This document shows positions 9,891 to 21,546 of a stretch of 64,000 nucleotides of DNA, one piece after another (position 1 is the stretch's first letter; each line of letters starts with the position of its first letter). The stretch is from Schizochytrium sp. TIO01 (Eukaryota; Sar; Bigyra; Thraustochytrida; Thraustochytriidae). A program made the position numbers and the translations under genes. The DNA lies in NCBI GenBank assembly GCA_004764695.1, contig SMSO01000031.1, positions 2,155,048-2,219,047 of the forward strand. Reading direction: 5' to 3'. The notes beneath the pieces were generated by a model, which did no database searches, was not told where the DNA came from, and saw nothing but the letters and a program-made list of their open reading frames with translations.

Positions 9891-10074
9891 ATTGTTGATT
9901 GTAAGATTTTTAGACACTAAGATGGATACTGTGTCGAGCAATCAGATCATATGATTTCAGAATAAGGAATAATAAGGAGTAGTTTCTTTTGTACAGTAGT
10001 TTCGTAAGATTTCATCTTTTTAGTAGACCAAGCAGTCAAGAGTCTCAAATGAAGCGTGGTTAGTATTGCTTAGA

Positions 10075-10591
10075 GATGATTGAGAAAATACCAGAGACTG
10101 TTGTGCTTAGTTAGTATTGAGGCTAGATCTGATATTTGTCATGGATACCGAGTGGTCTTGTTGAATAAATGTGAGTGCATTCGGGTTGATTCAGATCTGC
10201 TGTCGGATTTGCTTTGCACACTTCTTTCGATGCTTGCTTTGTCCCATTCGTTCCCTAGTACGGGCACATTTCATGTGGTATCACACACCAGTCATTGGTC
10301 GCAGAGGTGTTGGTCGCAGCGGTGTTCCTTTAAGTCTTGCAAAGACATGCCATAATGTTGCGCTGCTTTCCTTCGCAGGAGTCTCCATTGTATAAAACAA
10401 TCAAGCAAAGCTTTCACCTAGCCACTACTCACCCACTGGTTTCATTCCAGATAAGTATCACATCTTTAGGAACGAGATGACTTTCCCTCTAACTTCTCAA
10501 GGTTTGGTCACATCTGGATTCTACGAGAAGCAATTTGAAGCCACCGAACCGCCAATACATATTTTCTATGTTGAAAAATCATGATCTACAA
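10075..10591 (+). pseudogene. Frame-jumping protein-like stretch, unrecognised
   Basis: Three consecutive plus-strand readings look protein-like: ~10100-10350 (VDSDLLSDLLCTLLSMLAL), 10171-10395 in another frame (MWYHTPVIGRRGVGRSGVPL), and ~10381-10590. The last begins after a good acceptor (CTTTCCTTCGCAG at 10379) as ESPLYKTIKQSFHLATTHP, then shifts frame to TGFIPDKYHIFRNEMTFPL and ends at a TGA near 10590. No complete gene model fits. It is a candidate degraded or multi-exon gene, and the region from 10600 to 11443 adds nothing firm. Confidence 0.25.
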
Positions 10592-11443
10592 CCCTCCTCA
10601 ATAGCACTGACCAAACGTCTAAAAATGTTTGATTTGATATTTGGCATATGACTGAATCATGGGTGCTACGCTGTCGTCTATGAGCGTTTGTTATTGAAAT
10701 GTCGGTTAGCTTTACCTGTGGTCATACGGTTGCTAATATAAGGCATTAGATCAGAAATCCATGCAGGTTTGAACACAAATTTGTTGACACAAGGTTCTCT
10801 TCACAAAGCGATTCGGAGCTTTCCTATTCTTAGTGTACTACGGGAACCTGCACGCCACCTTGAAAATACCTCTCATCCGGTATTCAAGCCTCCTTTCTTG
10901 CGCAAAGAACTGTTTCCCGCGACTTTGACAATACCTACTACTACTATTCTTACTCTTATTTCTAATCCTACTACTATTACTTTCAAAGAATAAAACAATC
11001 TACCTAACTGTATAGACTGGGATGTTCTCTCTCCCTAGTGCCCTCAGTGGTACCGACCAATCAACACGCTTAAAATATTAAATTATTTCCTCCTACACAC
11101 TGACCAAAAATTCAAATTTTTTGTGAGATGAAGGTATCAGTGTGCTGAGAGGGAAACAAATTGAAGAAAAGTTACGAATTTGAATGTGAGCTTAACTACA
11201 GGTTTAATATAGGCAGTTATGGAGAGAACGGCGGATCGATCTGATTTGAATTGGCAACGTCCCCAACAGTCCAGAACCGATTTGCCGCCTTGATCAAAGC
11301 TCTACGCACGCGATTGAATTGTAGGTGCTTTGCGAAGAGTGTTGTGCAGAGGAACGTTTATTCTACGCGGTGCACCTTTCTCAGCTTTGACAATTTTTCA
11401 AGTCACTTAGCGTGAGAGTCAAAGATCAATTGAAAAAGGGACC

Positions 11444-13719
11444 ATGGATGGAAAGACAGCAGCTGGTGCAGTGGCTCAGGCCGAGCTTCTGGCGATTCAT
11501 CACCAGGGTGCTAGGGCAGAGCCATCCCGGATTACTCTTGGACAGCGAGGCGACCTTGCGCTGCGACTTGGCAGAGGGCCTTTCAAAAAGTCAGGCTCGA
11601 AATGTATTTTCAAAACAATTAAAAGCTATAAGATTGATAGTGTGTCGAGGCAGCATGCTGAGCTCCACTTTTGCCACGAAGAGAGTGTCTGGGAGCTTTT
11701 GGATTTGCGCTCTACAAACGGAGTGGTGAGTTTCTAAAATAGGTCCAATCCCTGACAACGCGAATGATTTCTAACCTGCGAATTTCTGCGAATTCGACGA
11801 TTCAATTTTGAATTGAAAATGAAAAAAAGTTTGTCAACTATGAGCGCGTCCTTCGTGGCGGATCAACTTATCTAGTGCATGGAGATCGTATTGACTTTGG
11901 CGACCCTGCGCAGTCAGATGGCGCCTCTGCGAGCTTCATCTTTATCCTGACTGAAGAGCGCGATTTCAAGTCCAAGCACTTAAAGCGCATTGAGACAACC
12001 TTGAAGCGCATTGAGACAATGATCAATTCACGAAGTGAGAACGAATCAACTGTTCTTGAAATGATGAAGGGAATACAAAAGAACTTGGTGGTACCGGAAT
12101 GTGCAAGACATGCCTTGCGGCAGGCTTCTTCCGTAGCCTCAAAAACATCCCTTTTACCGCATCAATTTTCTACCAAGATCTCCCATTCCGCAGAGTCTGT
12201 GTCCGAACATGCTCAAACTGATGCTTTGTCGTTTGCGTCATCCGAGGGGTCTGATCACCATGGTTTACGTTATCAGCTTACTGATAGCTGTGAACAGGAA
12301 AATGATATCGTGAGTCGTGCGAAGCACAATGGGCAAGTCATATTGGCTATGCAGCACCAAATTAAGAATGATGTTAGCAACGTTGATCAGGGCAACAGCA
12401 ACAAGGACGACGAAAACACTGCAGGTAATGATGAGGCCTCTAGTGATAATGATGCTGATATGAATACCAAAAGTAATCAGTGCGGCACTGGGAACGAGGC
12501 TACCACATACGAGAAATCTATTACAGAGGAAGATGAAAAGGGTGCTGAGAACAGGGATATTACTTATGATAATGATATCAGTAATGATCATGACAAAAAG
12601 AGAAGACAGCAAGAACAAAGTGGGACTACAAACGCAGAGGTAGCTGCTGAAGATGGAAACGCCTGCGACGAAGGAGGTGATTTTCATAGCGAGCATATTG
12701 ACAAGAACCTGCAAGCGAACATCAAGAGCACAGAAGAAACATCGAATTCGAACCAGAATAAGTCCTTTGTCGGATTAGCGTCGTTTAAAAACAACCTACC
12801 GGCTGAGAGTGATAACAACATTTCAGAATACAATGTCACCAATATTAAGGGCGCCAGCAGAGATCCACAAGATACTGGATCATGTCAAACAAGTAACAAA
12901 GATATTGAAGACTGTTACAGGATTGGTGTGGATGCGGACGAGTCAGAGCATGAGCTCATCGACGAGGAAGAGCAAGCTCGTCGATCGGACGACGATCACG
13001 ACTTTGACGGTGAATTTCACGATGAGAATGCTGTGGAGCAGCCATCTTGCGTACCAGCTACCTCACCCTCTGAAAATCACTGGTTTGATTCTAACTGCGC
13101 ACCAGGGACAAACAAAAATGTGCAAGAAGCCACATGCATTACTCAGCCTCAAGCGAACGCCACCGCTGCGACTTGTTCATCTATTGTGAATGACCTGAAT
13201 CATACGAATGAGACCAGCGACGAAATTGAAAAAAAGGTTGGTAACGAGATCCAGGTGATGGATAACATTGACCAGCGTGAAATCAATTCAGTAACAGATA
13301 CTTCGATATCTAGTTCTGCAGAACTTAGCCATGCAGCCGACCACCTCACCTCGCAAAAGGAAATTACTCATCAAGATCACCAACCTCACGTAACGAATCT
13401 GGTCCAGACTCAATTTTCTGTTGAGGAGAGACCTTTACATTCATCCAATCCTCATGTGGAGAAAGCTCTTGACAATGTAGCTTGTAAATCTCCCTCTGCT
13501 TTGAAAGCGCGTCCGCCTAAACGTGCATTTCGAGACATCACCAACGGAGAAGATGACGAAGGGAAATCTGATGAGGAATCTCCCAGTAAAATTGCTCGAC
13601 CAAACCTTTACTCGCAAACTTCAGAGTCTTCGGCATCCACAGCCTCCTCTGGGATCGCCCGTGGAAGGTTTATGGCATTCATGCGTAAGCTCGCAAATTC
13701 GCCCAAGCCTCAATTCTGA
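11444..13719 (+). CDS. FHA-domain protein with long acidic tail (two exons)
   Basis: Exon 1 is 11444-11725 (ATG in ACCATGG), with an intron at 11726-11829 (GTGAGT...AAAAAG, 104 bases, phase 0) and exon 2 at 11830-13719; 723 aa. The splice is fixed by the FHA domain at residues ~30-125. Exon 1 carries LRLGRGPF, SRQHAELHF and LDLRSTNGV; exon 2 continues with FVNYERVLRGGSTYLVHGDR. These are the canonical phosphothreonine-binding motifs (GR, SRxHA, STNG). A 21-base duplication gives LKRIETTLKRIET. Residues ~200-600 are a disordered Asp/Glu/Asn/Ser-rich region. Near residue 657 is a basic KRAFRDITN motif resembling sequences in mitotic regulators, and the end is basic (FMAFMRKLANSPK). FHA proteins read threonine phosphorylation, typically in DNA-damage or cell-cycle signalling; the partner here is unknown. 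Confidence 0.88.
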
Positions 13720-13888
13720 AAATGATTCCTAACTCAGGGACCACCTAACTAACTATTATGATTATGAGGTGAATTAAATCTTGAAATTATTAGCTTCCAA
13801 TTGGCAAAGACCAAGCCATCTCCTTTTCCTCCCTGCTCTCATAAATGCAGCAATGCACAATCCTAATCTTTGCTCATCAGGTGATTAA

Positions 13889-13928
<40 letters not shown>

Positions 13929-14366
13929 AGGCCATCGTATGTAGGGTATTAGGTACGCTCCTTCCACAACCTAGTAGGTACCATATCTAGGCGAATCACT
14001 GAGTCAACCACTGGTAATAAAGTCATAACAAACTCCTATGGAGGGGGCGAAAACAAGAAAAAGCATCACAGCGCTTGAATTTGTCTCTCCTCGCATCCTT
14101 CATTCCTCCTTTGCCGTGGTGACCCACCCGCAGGCCTCGCGCTGGCCAACTACAAGCTTCTGGCGTCCTGTTCATACCGCGAGCTACGGCTGGCTGGGGA
14201 GCAGAAGGGTTTTGTTGACGCAGGTTCGTTGGTTGAGGATTGATTCCCTTAGTCGAGTTGGAGAGAGAGAGAGCGAACGAGTGGTCAACCTTATTGACTG
14301 CGTGCTGCTTGGGGAGATTGTCTGGAGCGGTGAAGATCTGACAGAGTGCGACGTGTCTTGGAGCAG
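13720..14366. repeat. Intergenic region with (TC)n microsatellite
   Basis: A CT/TC run with one interruption lies at about 13890-13924. The rest is the 3' flank of the FHA gene and the promoter region of RPC3, including a short GA run near 14264-14276. No other gene is supported. Confidence 0.8.
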
Positions 14367-16619
14367 ATGGCGCGAAAGAAAGATGAGACCCTCAAGATCG
14401 TGCAGCATCGCATGAGTCCCCAGATTCTGCACCCGCTCGTCACCGATGTGCTCACAGACTACTTTGGACCAGTAAGTTGAGTTTAGGTTTCATTTTATAT
14501 TGAGAGAGCCGTGGAAGAAGAAGCAGTCGAGGTTCAAAACAGCAAGTTTTACCATGCAAACCCCGTTGACTGTAAAAATAATCGATACTACAGCGCCATG
14601 CTGGTCAGAAATGTAGTCCAACTAGCTAGAACTTAGCGGGAAAGGTGGAATGTGTACTTATTTCAATGACAATGGAAACATAAGCATAAAGTCAAGAGAT
14701 TTCATTGAAATAGACAAAAGAGGGCTAACGATTTGATTGCTGAATGGGACACTTAATGTTGTTGTTGTGTTGCGGACATTTCTATTTTACAGGTGGTGTC
14801 TGCTGTAGGTCAAGTGCTTCTGCGCTATGGCGAGTTGCCTTTTAGAGGTATCTTGAGCTTTGCTAAGCATTTCGAATCCTCAGGGCCGCGTTCTCAAACC
14901 GACTTGGGCACAGAAGACCCAGAAACTGTTTTTAAACAACTCAACGAATCTCTCGTGCGATCAGCGTTACTCACGCTTATCCGACATGATATGGTGCTTG
15001 TCAGAAAACGGGCGGCAGTGACAAAAGAAGATCTTGCTGACCCTGTTAAGGCTGCAACCAAAACTCCTGCACAGGGACTTTACTTTCTGGACCCTCGCCG
15101 CGTACTCATGCTTCCGCGTATTGCCTTGTTTCAAGCTAACGTACTGCGGCTGCATGGCGATACCGCCCAATTTATTCTTGAGGAAGTGGCTCTCATGGGT
15201 TCTGATTCTAAAGAAGGAATCCTCGATCATTTTGCATTACGCATTCTGTGGCGTGAGAACGACCGAGCAAAGTCCCTGTACGAGGACATTCTCGAAAAAC
15301 ACGAGTGGCACTTTGCTGAGTCAGATGCTACAAAGGAGGTAAACGAAAAGGAGCTTTTGGAAAAGCCGGTGGCAATCGCCATCAAGGAGCGTGTTGCTCC
15401 AATTTTTGACAAATTGGTCCACTTTGGTGTTCTAGTTCCGCACCGTAAGTTTACCATGGCCGCGTTAGGCGCAGGAGTGGGGCCTGAGACAGAACATGCC
15501 GGAATTGGTGATGCCCCAAAAAAACGCAAAGCAGCAGAGATGGATTCCGCTTCTCTCTCACAACTTAACCTGCCTTACGGCAAAGCGCGTCCGATGCCAA
15601 TGGATGGATATGCTCCCGTAATTCCCATTGACAAAGAACGTAAGCATGCGACTTGGTTCAAGTTGAACTGGAATTACTTTTTATACGAGTTCCGTGGTCA
15701 GCTTGTGGCCCGTTACTGGGGTGATCGGGTAGGCTCAAAAGCTATGGAGGAGATTCTACTGCGCGTGCTTGAGCACGATTGCCGTAACTATGGTCTCTGC
15801 GCCACAGGCGCAGGAGATCCTTTTATGCTTCGCGACAAGTCTGTCTTTGTAAGCGCAGACTTCGACACACTGCCACGAGAGGATCGTCTTACGCAACTGC
15901 TCGAGGAGGAGTGCCAGTTTAGTAGTGGTATCAAGGAAAATCATCGTGAAGCATACCGCCGTCTTCTGTCGCGGCTTGAACTGCTGTCTCGACCAGACAC
16001 AACCAATGGCATAAGCTTCGTTACTACGCAGATGAGTGCCGGCCGTGGTGGCCGAATGTCACGCACAATCCAAATTAACTTCGAGGGCTCCATGAAACTT
16101 GTTCAACAGGAGTGTGCATTACGCCTTATTCAAGACGCGCACGGCATTCCTGCTCGCCGAATCATTCGGATGTTGCAGGAAAAAGGCGCATTGGAGCAAA
16201 AGGATATTGCAGACTTTGCTTTGCTTGACCCTAAAGAAGCTAGGAGCATCGTTCATGAACTTTCCAGCGCGGGTTATCTTTATTTAGAAGAGGCACCTAA
16301 GCGGCCCGACATGAATCCCAACAATACCTCCTACCTGTTTCGCATCAAAGATTACGCTCTTGACGAAGTTCCAGCAAAAGTTTCCCTGCAAACACTTCTT
16401 AATCTTCGGGTCCGTCAGCGGGCTATCTATAATGCAAATACTGACCTTCTCAACACACAAGATACCGAGGGCAACGTCAAGAAGTTGCCACAGTACCCTC
16501 GCATTATGCGCGCAACTGAAGCGGTCACGACATTGTATCATGCAATTCACGATGTGGACAAGACAGTTATCATTAGCACTTGCTTTAACGAATTTCAAGG
16601 TATGGTGAGCACAGCTTAA
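14367..16619 (+). CDS. RPC3: DNA-directed RNA polymerase III subunit RPC3 (RPC82)
   Basis: Exon 1 is 14367-14471 (35 codons, MARKKDETLKIVQHR... ending DYFGP), with an intron at 14472-14792 (GTAAGT...TTTTACAG, 321 bases, phase 0) and exon 2 at 14793-16619; 643 aa, close to the ~530-650 aa usual in the family. The join recreates the N-terminal winged-helix start of RPC3/RPC82 (LTDYFGP followed by VVSAVGQVLLRYGELPFRG). Later landmarks are a basic PKKRKAAEM nuclear signal near residue 270, the WFKLNWNYFLYEFR segment, and winged-helix repeats around QDAHGIPARRIIRMLQEKG. The subunit belongs to the RPC3-RPC6-RPC7 subcomplex that helps polymerase III open promoters at tRNA and 5S genes. It is convergent with the EGF-like gene 132 bases downstream. 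Confidence 0.93.
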
Positions 16620-16751
16620 AGATGGTGATCTTTTTAGTAAGAGTAAGGTAGTAAAAAAAGGTTAGCAATTGTTGTTTGTTTTCGAATTTGGTAAATTAGT
16701 GAAACGAAAGGAGTATGGAAAAGTTTGTAGGAAAAGAGTTTGATTTCACAA

Positions 16752-17798
16752 TTACTGCAAAGCAGTCTGGTAAGCACAAGCGTAGCCGTAGAAACCAGTG
16801 AAGCATGTGCAAGTTCCCAAATCCGAGTCACAAATGCCGCGACCAGAGCACACCTTCGATTCCTTGCTACCTACGGTAGGTGTGTCATATGTAACAGCAG
16901 TAGAGACGATAGCAGTTCCATCACAAGTTGCAGCAGCCTTGTTGGGTTGGTTGCCTGCAGCACTCTTATCAGCGTAGTCAATGGTCAACTGCGGCTGGGT
17001 ACCAGCGTTATCAGAGGAGCTAAAGGTAACTGTGATGACAACGCCGGTACCAGAAGTAGCAACAACAGAACCAGTGACACTCGGAACAACGTTGTTCGGG
17101 AGAGCTTGCAAGGCCTCCTTGACCTCAAGCCACTTGATGGTGCTAAGCTCGATAGGGTGAGTTTCATGAACCTGACCAGTCCAATCCTCAAACTTGATGG
17201 TAATGGGCCCGGCCAAACCAGGAGTAGTTCCAGTGCAACCAATGGTAATTGTCTGAACCTCGTCTTGCTGGTAAGTCGTCTCACCAGGGTTGATAATGTT
17301 AAGTGTCAATGGGTCATCACCAAGGGGGCACATTCTTCGTTCACAAGCTGGGCCCTCGTATCCAGGATCGCATTTGCAGACCATGGTCTGATCGTGATCC
17401 CAAAGCGAGCTGTACGTGGAGTCAAATGTTTCGATGGTTTGGCACTGGCCATGGCCGTTGCAATCACTAGGGCACTCATTACGCTGGCAGGCCTTGCCGG
17501 TAAATCCATCATTGCACTCGCACAAGCCCGTTTTGCGATTGCAAACGCCATTGTCACTGCACTCCGAATAGCCGTGGTTCTCGCCAGCAGTGGTCTTACC
17601 ACTGGACTTGCCATAAGGACATACGCGCTGAGAGCAATCCTCTGCATTCGGATCAGCATGAGAACCAAAGCAGGTACAACGGTCCCAAGCACCACAGATA
17701 CCGTATCCATTGCAGTTAGACGCACAAGCAGCCTCTGACGTACCAATGAGGCTAGCCGCGACCATGACAATAGCAAACATAGAGAGTTTGGTGTTCAT
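16752..17798 (-). CDS. Secreted EGF-like repeat protein, 348 aa
   Basis: The protein starts at the ATG at 17798 with a typical signal peptide (MNTKLSMFAIVMVAASLIG, cleavage expected after TSEA). It has Cys-rich EGF-like modules at residues ~24-60 (CNGYGICGAWDRCTCFG), ~70-105 (CSDNGVCNRKTGLCECNDGF) and ~108-155 (CNGHGQCQ...CKCDPGYEGPAC). A Cys-poor, Thr/Val/Ile-rich beta-type domain of ~140 residues follows (from about 165), and a last EGF module (CSGRGICDSDLGTCTCFTGF). There is no C-terminal membrane segment, so it is probably secreted or wall-associated. EGF repeats with a non-EGF insert of this style are common among stramenopile surface proteins. Function is unknown; adhesion or matrix is likely. 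The coding strand is GC-richer than its flanks, and no intron is needed. Confidence 0.85.
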   Translation of the reverse strand: MNTKLSMFAIVMVAASLIGTSEAACASNCNGYGICGAWDRCTCFGSHADPNAEDCSQRVCPYGKSSGKTTAGENHGYSECSDNGVCNRKTGLCECNDGFTGKACQRNECPSDCNGHGQCQTIETFDSTYSSLWDHDQTMVCKCDPGYEGPACERRMCPLGDDPLTLNIINPGETTYQQDEVQTITIGCTGTTPGLAGPITIKFEDWTGQVHETHPIELSTIKWLEVKEALQALPNNVVPSVTGSVVATSGTGVVITVTFSSSDNAGTQPQLTIDYADKSAAGNQPNKAAATCDGTAIVSTAVTYDTPTVGSKESKVCSGRGICDSDLGTCTCFTGFYGYACAYQTALQ

Positions 17799-18902
17799 GG
17801 TGAAATTAAAATGTGTGCCTTGAAAGCAAGCTGACAGTCGTCACTCCTTTCTTGATGATAAATCTGTAAATAAGAATCGCGCCAATTTTAGTTAGTCTCC
17901 TTGACCTTCTCTGTAACTTTTGTACCTGAACCACCAGCATAACTTGCTATATATTCCAAAGAATAATGAACTTGAGCTTATCCACGTTGATGATTCTTGC
18001 CGTCAATATGCATATCAACTTAAGCTCAAGCTGGAAAGCCACGAACTTTAACATTAAAGGACACGAGCGATTGTGCGTAGAGTCCTCTGCTGGCTATTAC
18101 CTCTGCACTACGCAACCTTGTTGCCCGTCCACTCACCTATCCACCTAGATAATCGTGACCGCCTCGCACGAATAACTCCTCCGCGTGCGACTCTCAATCG
18201 TTGAGTTGCTTGTCTGCTGGACGAGCTTATTCGTACTTTGATTTTCGTTGATGCTCTTCTGCTTACTTTAGTACAGATGACCGTTGTAATTATCTATGAT
18301 CTCTTATTCGTTCAATATACTTTCTCCCCTTAAACTTACATTCCTTCTGTTATAGCTTCTCCCATTATAATTGCGTGGGTCCTGCTTTTTTCATTCTCCT
18401 CACATATACCATTAGCGGATGTTCCCCATGCTCGAAATATCGAACTTCAACGGCCTTCAACGTTTTTTATTTTTCTTTCTTACTTACTTTCTTTTGTTTA
18501 CTTTCTTCCTGGTCCCAGTCAGGAACAGTGTTGAAAATGATAATTTAAAATAGCATAGAAGTAGTAGGGAAAGGAAGAATACTAAAAACATATCCTCACA
18601 TCCCTCTACTTAACACTCCGAAGACTTGACGTTGAAATTCTATTCCTTTTAATTCTAAAGCTAAATCTATGTTTATAAGTTTTCAAAAGAGGAGCGTCTC
18701 TGTTTTTACCAGTGGAATGACTCTCGTCCGGACGGGGGTCAGAATTGAAACACTCACTCCTACACAGACCGCTCCGGAGGATCCATGACTATACGTTGTG
18801 GCGAGAGATGTAGAGGGGATTTAACTTAAGCTCTTCATTTATCGACTAGCTGGACTGGAAAAAGACAGCATTCGGGAGCCGTTGAATTAAAGAAAAGTAC
18901 TC

Positions 18903-18966
18903 GTGTATTTTTTAACATTAATTTTAAAAACTTTTAATTTTGAAAAATGAATGTTAAAAAATACAC
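18903..18966. repeat. Perfect 17-bp inverted repeat, 30-base loop
   Basis: GTGTATTTTTTAACATT at 18903-18919 is exactly reverse-complemented at 18950-18966. The loop is A/T-rich. It could be a cruciform, the remains of a small foldback element, or an RNA hairpin. No gene lies within 900 bases on either side. Confidence 0.9.
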
Positions 18967-19447
18967 AGGTTATCAATCCTATAAATTAAATTCCTGTTTC
19001 TTCTCTGGTTATTTTGATTCTCTTACATGCCTATCTTTACTATACTGCAATGTTTTCCTGTGTTCCTGTGATGATAGAGCTCATTTAATTTAATATTCAA
19101 TTATTTATTTATTTCTTTATTTTTAAGGGGAAGGGAAAGCAGAGAATCGAATGTGTATTTCCTTGCAGACTATCCGCAATTCCCACTTTGGATGCCCAAA
19201 CTATGTTTTCTTTTTTCTTTTCTTTTTTAAATTTGCAAACTATCAAGCGAGCGACAGTTTCGAGTACAGAAAGTCCAAATAAGTAGAAAGAATGAGAGCT
19301 TGCAATGCTCGAGGAAATTAATAGACTCTGTTTCAACGGATGTATAGTTTATCTGATATTGCGCAAAAGTAAACTTGCGTGGTAAGTTGGCGCGTTCCCG
19401 TGACCACATTCTCATTTTCTTTTCTTATTGCTAAACTTATGTTAGGC

Positions 19448-19762
19448 CTAAGAAAAAGGAAAAACAATCCCAGACTCGACTTCACATAAATATCTATGGA
19501 TGACATAGTGCAACTTTTGGAGGTGAACTTGGCCAAGTGAAATAGGCCGTGTGAAGCTCCTAGTAGTATCATGATAGGAAATGACACGTAATATTTGATC
19601 GTTACAAGGTGTGTATCTTTGCGTGCATGAACTCTCCCATCTTCGTAACATTGGCCCTACTTGAAGCTGTTTAGTAAACGTGGAATAGCGTAAATTAAAA
19701 TAGGAAATATATTCTCTCTTTATAGAGTCAAAATCCAGGTATAGCTCTCTGTAGCTCGCCAT
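19448..19762 (-). CDS. Possible small ORF, 104 aa
   Basis: The frame runs from an ATG at 19762 (MASYRELYLDFDSIKREYIS) to a stop at 19448. Composition is aromatic and balanced, with no low complexity, and the length is borderline for chance in AT-rich DNA. No motif is recognised. Confidence 0.2.
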   Translation of the reverse strand: MASYRELYLDFDSIKREYISYFNLRYSTFTKQLQVGPMLRRWESSCTQRYTPCNDQILRVISYHDTTRSFTRPISLGQVHLQKLHYVIHRYLCEVESGIVFPFS

Positions 19763-20997
19763 TTGAAGTTGAAACTGGGTTGACACACATGACTAGAGTG
19801 ATCAAGCAAAAGCTCGTATTTTCCAATGTACGTGTACTCTCTTCATCTCAGCTCTGATGGGCGGAACAAACGTCCATGTCAACGTTTAAATCAAATGTGG
19901 TTTTGTCGTGACCGGCACATTATCAAGACACTTTGCATTCCAAACAGAACTTTTCAGATCCGGTGGACCCAGATGTGGCTGAACAGAACTTCCACATTCA
20001 TAAAAACGAGCATTTCAAACACCATTGAGAAAGCTATTACTCTAGCTAGACAAAGGCTCAAAAAATGAATTATTCTCTCAATCCTTCTCTGCTTTAAGTT
20101 ATTACTGTGCAGTGGACTTTGGCACTTGGTGCTGAGTTGCCTCTTCCTTTTTTGAAAAATCACCTGACATCTTACCATGATTATTGGGATGTATTCTTGA
20201 ACGGTAATTCTTTAGAAGCACAAAAGCTTTGACTTGAGGCGAAATCTACATCCAGGTTCATGTATCTCAGCATCCTCCATACAAGCTATTTTACAGTGTT
20301 TTCAAGTTTCAATTGGTATCGTAGGCTAGAGGAGTAAGCAAAATGTTTTCGATTTGACTATTCAGAGTGAGGGAAAACAGCCAAGGGTGCACCGTACCAA
20401 CCACTGTGCAATCTATAGTCAAGATCCTGCTACTATGCGTGAAACTCCTCCATATATCATATATCATTAGCCTTTCGGTGCCTGGGCAATGATTCCTCAA
20501 GCAAGTCTTACATCTAAATACACTTGGAATCATAAAGCTCAACAATGAAGGCCTCCTTATTTCCCACCTCACAGTCCATGTGCTGGTAGGTATCTACTAT
20601 TCAACCTACTACCCAACCTAACTAAGTACTAGCACTATCCTATAACCTAAAGCAGGCCTACCTTAAGGTGCCTGAGCCATTCTATTCCTTCAGCTTTCCG
20701 ACAAATAGGTCATTGGTTTCCTATTTATAGCTATGAATGGGTTTAAGGCGCCTTATGCTACTAGGAATATAGGATTAGCTAACTCTACATAGACGACTCT
20801 TTTTGGCTTGTTTGGCAGCCCAAACTGCCAAAGTACGAAGCGTGACGCGAGTTCACTTGTAGCTGGCCGAGTTGAAGACGCAGTAAAGGGTATTGGTGAG
20901 AGTGTAGGGTATTTTTTCGGCATTTTTGCGGCGCTGCAGACAGTCTGTCGAGTACTTGAGTAGTTTGTCAGGCAGCAAGGATCGAGTGGCGAAGACG

Positions 20998-21546
20998 ATG
21001 ATTCGAGGTATCTTCATCATCAATAACTACGGCCAACCACGATGTGCAAAATTCTATGAGACTGTAGATGAATCTACGCAGCAAATCTTGATTCGTGAGA
21101 TTTTCTTGTTGGTCTCGAAACGCTCCGATACGGTGTGCAATTTTATGGCAGGCGATAGCTTGTCCGGCTCGTGGGGTAAAGGCACTAAGCTGATCTACCG
21201 CCATTATGCGACACTTTTCTTCGTCTTTGCATGTGAGGACACTGAGAGCGAGCTTGGAATTCTTGATCTAATCCAAGTCTTCGTCGAGACTCTCGACAAG
21301 TGCTTCGAGAGTGTGTGCGAGCTGGACCTCATCTTTCACGCCGACAAGGTTCACTACATCTTAGACGAGATTGTCATGGGAGGCCTCGTGCTTGAAACTA
21401 ATATGCACGATATCTTAGTGGCTATAAACGAAACCAATAAGCTTGAGCGCCAAGTTGAGGATCAGTCACGAGCTGCCGCAGGTGTGTCTGCCGTTAGCGG
21501 AGCTCTGAAGGGCAAAAGTCCATTTGCGGCATTCAGCCGTTCATAA
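20998..21546 (+). CDS. AP3S: AP-3 complex subunit sigma (small adaptin)
   Basis: The ATG at 20998 begins MIRGIFIINNYGQPRCAKFY, the conserved start of clathrin-adaptor small chains; 182 aa against ~190 in animals. The longin-like fold shows KLIYRHYATLFFVFACEDTE, then LGILDLIQVFVETLDKCFE, then ELDLIFHADKVHYILDEIVM, then GGLVLET. The GGLVLET form and the C-terminal extension favour sigma-3 over sigma-1 or sigma-2. AP-3 sorts cargo from endosomes or the TGN to lysosome- and vacuole-related organelles. The frame is open upstream to 20926 but has no earlier ATG. It is convergent with the TTC39-like gene, with ~470 bases between them holding only weak frames. Confidence 0.93.
   Translation: MIRGIFIINNYGQPRCAKFYETVDESTQQILIREIFLLVSKRSDTVCNFMAGDSLSGSWGKGTKLIYRHYATLFFVFACEDTESELGILDLIQVFVETLDKCFESVCELDLIFHADKVHYILDEIVMGGLVLETNMHDILVAINETNKLERQVEDQSRAAAGVSAVSGALKGKSPFAAFSRS

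Larger units (their letters stand above)
17799..20997. other. 3.2-kb gene-poor region
   Basis: Only weak frames are visible. The upstream flank of the EGF-like gene is pyrimidine-rich. Poly-T/A tracts and TTTCTTTCT repeats occur near 18465-18500 and 19205-19230. Apart from a hairpin (18903-18966) and a possible 104-codon frame (19448-19762, minus), nothing is supported. Confidence 0.4.

Noticed and set aside
16740-17738. 332-codon plus-strand frame opposite the EGF-like gene
   Set aside because: It is an antisense shadow. The minus-strand reading has a signal peptide and ordered Cys modules, while the plus reading has no motif.
20926-20997. Upstream extension of the AP-3 sigma frame
   Set aside because: It begins at TTG, and the ATG at 20998 matches the conserved family start exactly.
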